Source: a bacterium
GTDB lineage: Bacteria; Vulcanimicrobiota; Vulcanimicrobiia; Vulcanimicrobiales; Vulcanimicrobiaceae
Direction of reading: 5' to 3'
Assembly: GCA_021807645.1 (NCBI GenBank)
Contig: JAKBCP010000003.1
Location: forward strand, 1 to 15,615
DNA length: 15,615 nucleotides
Shown here: one piece after another, positions 14,149 to 15,615 of the stretch
How positions within the stretch are numbered: the first letter of the stretch is position 1
Layout: each line of letters begins with the position of its first letter
Notes under the pieces: generated by a model
Told to the model about the DNA's origin: nothing
Databases searched by the model: none
Seen by the model: the letters and a program-made list of their open reading frames with translations, nothing else
Translations under genes and position numbers: made by a program

Positions 14149-14185
14149 AAAAACAGGAGGCCGCCGACATCGTCGGCGGCCTCCT
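14149..14185 (-). terminator. Intrinsic terminator of the TonB-dependent receptor gene
   Basis: AGGAGGCCGCCGAC (14155-14168) pairs perfectly over 14 bp with its complement at 14172-14185 around the loop ATC. On the reverse strand it is followed by TGTTTTTGCG, a T-run, 22 bases after the receptor stop. On the forward strand there is no T-run, although the hairpin may also slow transcripts from the CRP-family gene. Confidence 0.85.
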
Positions 14186-14207
14186 AAGCATTGCCGACCG
14201 AGCCGGG

Positions 14208-15615
14208 TTAGGAACGGTATCCGAAGCTGACGACAACGGTCGGTGGCGCCATCGGCATGCCGACGAAGACGCCGTTGGGAAACGCCGCAAACGACGAGCT
14301 ATTGTACTCGTAGACGTTGGCTCGCTCGTCGAGGAGATTATACCCGGAGAGCGTGATACCGAAGCCTTTGTCACGGGCCGGCTCCCAGGTGATGTTCGCG
14401 TCGAGCGTGCGATACGAGCGCAGTTGCGTCATCGACGGCGCCGCCGTGACGTTATCGAAGATCGTTTGCGCGCCGACGATGCGATAATCGGCATAACCGC
14501 TAAAGTGCGGTGCGACGAACGATGCGCCGATATTGTAGAGGTGGTTGGGAACGTACGGGACATTCGTTCCGGCGTTCACATGCGAATTGGAGCCGCTCGT
14601 ATACGCGGTGGTGTAATATGCGGCGTTCTGCGATGCATTGACGAAACCGAAGAGTCCGTCGTCACCGCGCCCCGGCGTCAGGCGAACGTGCGAAATGCCC
14701 AGCTCCACGCCGCTGTAACGGGAGTTGCCGGCATTGGTGATAAGGGTAATTGCCCCCGACGCAACCGAAGCTGCTGCTTGCGCAGGCGTCTGGCCGAGCG
14801 CGTTTTCGTAATAGGAAAGCGGCGCGGGCGCTTGCGAAAACGTGTTGTTGAAATTGTCTCGATAGATGCCGGCCGACCAACGGTATCCCTCGGTGTTGCC
14901 GCGTAACCCGAGGTCGAAATCCGTCGATTGCTCGGGCTGCACCACGAGCGGCGCGACTTTTCCGGTGACCGAGTCGATAACGTCGTTGTAGTAAGCGCTG
15001 ATCTCCGGCGGCTTGTAGGCCGTCCCGGTCCCCATATAGGCAACGAGATTCTTCGCAAAACGATATCGGAGCCCCAGCGAGGGTTCAAAAAACGCATAGG
15101 AATTGCCTACGCTGAACGTTTGCGAGTAGAAGTAGCCGACGAACGGGGTGATGCTCTCGGTTGTAACCGAGTCAAAGCGTAAGCCGGGCTCGACGAGCAG
15201 TTTGCCGGCACGATAGGTATCTTCGGCGTACTGCACGATCGAATTGCGATTTCCGGGCTGATCCCACGCATCGTTATAGGTCAGTTGCGGGGCGAAACCG
15301 AGCGTCGGCCCCCAGTACTCCGCGCTCTCTTCATGCCCGTGTACGTACTGCCATCCGAATTTCAACGTATTTTTATCGGAGGTATAAAACGTCGAACGAG
15401 CGACGAAGCCGAGCCGCTGATCGCTGTTGTGGTAAAGGTGATAGGCGAAATCGGCGGCATTGGAAGAGATCGTGCCGTTCATCCAACCCTGAGCGAAGGT
15501 CGGGGCGAAGGGGGAGTTCGGAAGATACGAGATCGTCGGGTCGGTGTAGGATGTCCGCGAGTAATCGGTGAGATAGCGGAAGAAGGTCAGGCGCGTCGCA
15601 ACCTCGGGGCTCCAT
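14208..15615 (-). CDS. TonB-dependent outer-membrane receptor, C-terminal part (5' end outside window)
   Basis: The reverse strand is open from the window end to a TAA at 14208-14210, about 469 codons, without the start, signal peptide, TonB box or plug. The visible part is the beta-barrel, with alternating aromatic and polar strands. TonB-receptor signatures include YRAGKLLVEPGLRFDSVTTE, YAFFEPSLGLRYRFAKNLVAYMGTGTAYKPPEI, TDFDLGLRGNTEGYRWSAGIY, NSRYSGVELGISH, GFVNASQNAAYY and VPYVPNHLYNIGASF, ending in ITLSGYNLLDERANVYEY. The C-terminus is GYRS; most barrels end with an aromatic residue, here one place earlier than usual. The frame continues upstream of an internal Met at 15482, so that is not the start. 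The transported substrate (siderophore, cobalamin or other) cannot be told. Convergent with the CRP-family gene. Confidence 0.9.
   Translation of the reverse strand, partial: WSPEVATRLTFFRYLTDYSRTSYTDPTISYLPNSPFAPTFAQGWMNGTISSNAADFAYHLYHNSDQRLGFVARSTFYTSDKNTLKFGWQYVHGHEESAEYWGPTLGFAPQLTYNDAWDQPGNRNSIVQYAEDTYRAGKLLVEPGLRFDSVTTESITPFVGYFYSQTFSVGNSYAFFEPSLGLRYRFAKNLVAYMGTGTAYKPPEISAYYNDVIDSVTGKVAPLVVQPEQSTDFDLGLRGNTEGYRWSAGIYRDNFNNTFSQAPAPLSYYENALGQTPAQAAASVASGAITLITNAGNSRYSGVELGISHVRLTPGRGDDGLFGFVNASQNAAYYTTAYTSGSNSHVNAGTNVPYVPNHLYNIGASFVAPHFSGYADYRIVGAQTIFDNVTAAPSMTQLRSYRTLDANITWEPARDKGFGITLSGYNLLDERANVYEYNSSSFAAFPNGVFVGMPMAPPTVVVSFGYRS

Noticed and set aside
1..15615. CRISPR arrays, tRNA/rRNA genes, insertion sequences, phage genes
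   Set aside because: No regularly spaced repeats, tRNA-like cloverleaf, transposase or phage-type products were seen on either strand.

Overview
The window (about 60% GC by eye, gene-dense, no RNA genes or mobile elements seen) looks like chromosomal DNA of a diderm bacterium. It encodes a secretin, a TonB-dependent outer-membrane receptor and a probable lipoprotein, and several genes carry strong GGAGG-type ribosome binding sites. The gene mix (a long, Thermus/Rickettsia-type isocitrate dehydrogenase, malate:quinone oxidoreductase, YHYH protein, DUF2249 cluster) would suit an under-studied phylum such as Ca. Eremiobacterota (WPS-2). That placement is a guess from overall character; no phylogenetic marker gene is present.

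Layout. 1-516 (-): N-terminal third of a PilQ/GspD-type secretin cut by the window edge. 585-1511 (-): glutathionyl-hydroquinone reductase. 1628-3154 (+): exported trypsin-like protease with a C-terminal PDZ domain. 3163-5496 (-): five genes consisting of three small DUF2249 proteins, a DUF59/MIP18 Fe-S maturation-type protein and a 12-TM membrane protein resembling heme-copper oxidase subunit I/NnrS-type proteins. Four of them overlap like an operon. 5585-6574 (-): YHYH-domain putative lipoprotein, divergent from a histidine kinase/OmpR-type response regulator pair (6695-8612, +). 8731-10221 (+): Mqo, convergent with NADP-type isocitrate dehydrogenase (10231-11697, -). That gene is divergent from a small winged-helix regulator (11806-12093, +), and the shared promoter region holds a 16-bp perfect palindrome. 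12180-13076 (+): exported two-repeat protein with a methionine-rich insertion. Nine bases later comes a CRP/FNR-family regulator fused to an N-terminal thioredoxin-like fold (13086-14138, +). 14208-15615 (-): C-terminal part of a TonB-dependent receptor with a clear intrinsic terminator.

How it may fit together. The DUF2249/membrane protein/DUF59 block resembles gene sets found near nitrogen-oxide or alternative respiration genes. Two of its promoters share a TTGACCnGGGTT element, one placed at -41.5 of an apparently leaderless start, as expected for a CRP/FNR-type activator. The thioredoxin-CRP fusion is the only member of that regulator family in the window and is a candidate partner, though nothing in the sequence proves the link. 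Mqo and isocitrate dehydrogenase are two TCA-cycle enzymes lying end to end. The adjacent winged-helix protein is the obvious candidate to bind the palindrome that covers the predicted icd start site. The strongest leads for novelty are the thioredoxin-CRP fusion with its Met-rich exported neighbour, the triple-DUF2249 locus with its shared promoter element, and the icd/regulator operator.
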